Shown here piece by piece: positions 62,653 to 64,000 of a DNA stretch of 64,000 nucleotides. Each line of letters opens with the position of its first letter. The stretch's first letter is position 1. The notes beneath the pieces were generated by a model. It had not been told where the DNA came from and did not search any database. It saw only the letters and a program-made list of their open reading frames with translations. Source of the DNA: Shimia sp. R10_1 (GTDB lineage Bacteria > Pseudomonadota > Alphaproteobacteria > Rhodobacterales > Rhodobacteraceae); the NCBI RefSeq assembly GCF_017744095.1, contig NZ_JAGHQX010000001.1, positions 372,001-436,000 of the forward strand. The letters are read 5' to 3'. A program made the translations under genes and the position numbers.

Positions 62653-64000
62653 ATGACACCGCTGACCATATCGCTCTTTGATCAGGGCCCGCCCGCTGCC
62701 TGCCCCAAGCCGTTCAACATGGCCGCGCATGTGCTGCGCCATGCCGACGCGCTTTCAGAGAAACCCGCGCTGGAAGTGCTCTCTGAAACGGGCGCGCACG
62801 TCTGGACTTACGGCGCTCTGAAATCTGCCATTCTTGGCACGGCGGCAGGTCTTCTGCATGCAGGTTTCAAACCCGGCGACCCTCTCCTTATGCGGCTCGG
62901 CAACACAGTGGACTTCCCCATTGCCTATCTCGCGGCCATTGCCGTCGGCCTGATCCCAGTGCCAACCTCCGCTCAACTGACCGCACCCGAGGTCGCCCGC
63001 ATCATCGACACACTCGCCCCAGCGGCCGTTCTGCATGACCCAGCCGTCGCCACCGCTGAGACCGCAACGGCCAAAAACATCTCAACCGCAGACCTGCACG
63101 ACATGCGCAACCTGCCGCCTGCAGACTTTGCCATGGGCGACCCCAATCGCCCAGCATACATCATCTACACCTCCGGCACCTCGGGCCAACCGCGCGCTGT
63201 GGTGCATGCCCACCGCGCCATCTGGGCACGCCAGATGATGTTTGACGGCTGGTATGGCCTGCGTCGTGATGATCGCCTGCTGCACGCGGGTGCCTTCAAC
63301 TGGACCTTCACCCTTGGCACCGGCCTAATGGATCCCTGGACCATCGGCGCCACCGCCCTCATCCCCGAAGCAGACACACCACCGGCGGCCCTGCCAAACC
63401 TGCTGCACCAGCATCAGGCGACGCTCTTTGCCGCCGCGCCGGGGGTGTACCGCAAAATGCTGGACACACCCGAAGACCCGGCGCTGCCGACCCTGCGCCA
63501 TGGGCTCTGCGCGGGCGAAAAACTCTCAGAGCCTCTGCGCCAACGCTGGCAGGAGGCCACCGGTACCGCGCTGTATGAGGCTTTCGGCATGTCGGAATGC
63601 TCCACCTTCATCTCCGCCAGCCCGACTGCACCCGCCCCAGCCAGCACACTGGGCCAACCCCAATCGGGCCGCCGCATCGCGATCCTCAAAGATGGCCAGC
63701 CTGCGCCGCTCAACACACCGGGTGTGATTGCGATCCACAAGTCTGATGCGGGCCTCATGCGCGGCTATTTCAACGCCCCAGAAGAGACCGCCGCGCGCTT
63801 TGACGGAGAATGGTTCCTCACCGGCGATCTCGGCGCCATGGATGCGCAGGGCCACATTACCTACATGGGTCGGGCCGATGATATGATGAACGCAGGCGGC
63901 TTTCGCCTCTCCCCGCTGGAGGTCGAAGCCGCGCTCGCCACCCACCCGGATCTCGCCACAATCGCTGTCACCGATGTCGAGATCAAAGCCGACACCCGTG
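62653..64000 (+). CDS. AMP-forming acyl-CoA ligase (truncated by window end)
   Basis: An open frame of 449 codons continues past the end of the window. It is an ANL-family enzyme that activates a carboxylate with ATP and CoA. Motif A3 is YTSGTSGQPR near residue 173, A5 is LYEAFGMSE, and A8 is the GRADDMMNAGGFRLSP segment; the C-terminal catalytic Lys is beyond the window. The sequence resembles benzoate- or acyl-CoA synthetases of aerobic bacteria. It is divergent from the XRE-cupin regulator, the likely controller. The substrate acid is not visible. Confidence 0.88.
   Translation, partial: MTPLTISLFDQGPPAACPKPFNMAAHVLRHADALSEKPALEVLSETGAHVWTYGALKSAILGTAAGLLHAGFKPGDPLLMRLGNTVDFPIAYLAAIAVGLIPVPTSAQLTAPEVARIIDTLAPAAVLHDPAVATAETATAKNISTADLHDMRNLPPADFAMGDPNRPAYIIYTSGTSGQPRAVVHAHRAIWARQMMFDGWYGLRRDDRLLHAGAFNWTFTLGTGLMDPWTIGATALIPEADTPPAALPNLLHQHQATLFAAAPGVYRKMLDTPEDPALPTLRHGLCAGEKLSEPLRQRWQEATGTALYEAFGMSECSTFISASPTAPAPASTLGQPQSGRRIAILKDGQPAPLNTPGVIAIHKSDAGLMRGYFNAPEETAARFDGEWFLTGDLGAMDAQGHITYMGRADDMMNAGGFRLSPLEVEAALATHPDLATIAVTDVEIKADTR

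Noticed and set aside
1-64000. CRISPR arrays, insertion sequences, tRNA or rRNA genes
   Set aside because: I saw no regularly spaced repeats, no transposase frames, no tRNA cloverleaf and no rRNA sequence in reading the window; a tRNAscan or repeat search was not run.

Overview
The window looks like a chromosomal piece of an alphaproteobacterium of the family Rhodobacteraceae (Roseobacter-type). The grounds are the gene order pepA-holC beside lptF-lptG-lptD-surA-pdxA-rsmA, a DUF1476 protein (the zeta inhibitor of alphaproteobacterial F1-ATPase), an RNase E with a huge acidic insertion in its S1 domain, and stand-alone Bmt and corrinoid proteins with a DUF1638 protein. These assignments come from reading the sequence and family knowledge. 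No database search was run.

Region by region. 1-5000: the end of a LuxR-type regulator, a small secreted protein, purM-purN, rnd, a TfoX C-terminal-domain protein and a Nudix hydrolase. 5.2-18.5 kb: housekeeping genes (ndk, an ABC-F protein, a MarC-type membrane protein, a membrane-anchored aspartic protease, holC, pepA), then a tightly overlapping outer-membrane biogenesis operon lptF-lptG-lptD-surA-pdxA-rsmA. 18.5-38.5 kb: a catabolic island. 38.6-43.2 kb: a second complete branched-chain-type ABC importer. 43.4-53.6 kb: rne, a HAD phosphatase, a DctB/DctD two-component pair, purQ-purS-purC and the ATPase inhibitor. 53.7-64 kb: an MprF-like protein, Bmt, an endolysin-like protein, a radical SAM protein, a corrinoid protein, a methyltransferase, DUF1638, a lipoprotein, an XRE-cupin regulator and a truncated acyl-CoA ligase.

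The most interesting part is the 18.5-38.5 kb island. A translationally coupled operon encodes an FAD subunit, a fused [2Fe-2S]/molybdopterin hydroxylase, a homologue of 6-hydroxynicotinate reductase and a UPF0280 (ApbE-like fold) protein. A divergent MarR regulator, a Liv-type importer, an HyuA/HyuB ATP-dependent lactamase pair, a glutaryl-CoA dehydrogenase and a class III CoA-transferase follow. Together they can be read as a reductive N-heteroaromatic pathway: hydroxylation, ring reduction, ring-amide opening, then glutarate/glutaryl-CoA to crotonyl-CoA. A 35-bp palindrome between marR and the hydroxylase operon has a related copy in front of hyuA, which ties the two operons together. The UPF0280 protein may be the flavin transferase for the reductase, which carries an SGVT motif resembling the ApbE target SGAT. 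The pathway and the flavinylation are inferences.

Other points: DctD has lost the GAFTGA loop and has an altered Walker B, both importers have a strong hairpin between the binding-protein gene and livH, and a periplasmic PCu(A)C-like protein has lost its usual copper ligands but gained a His-rich C-terminal domain.
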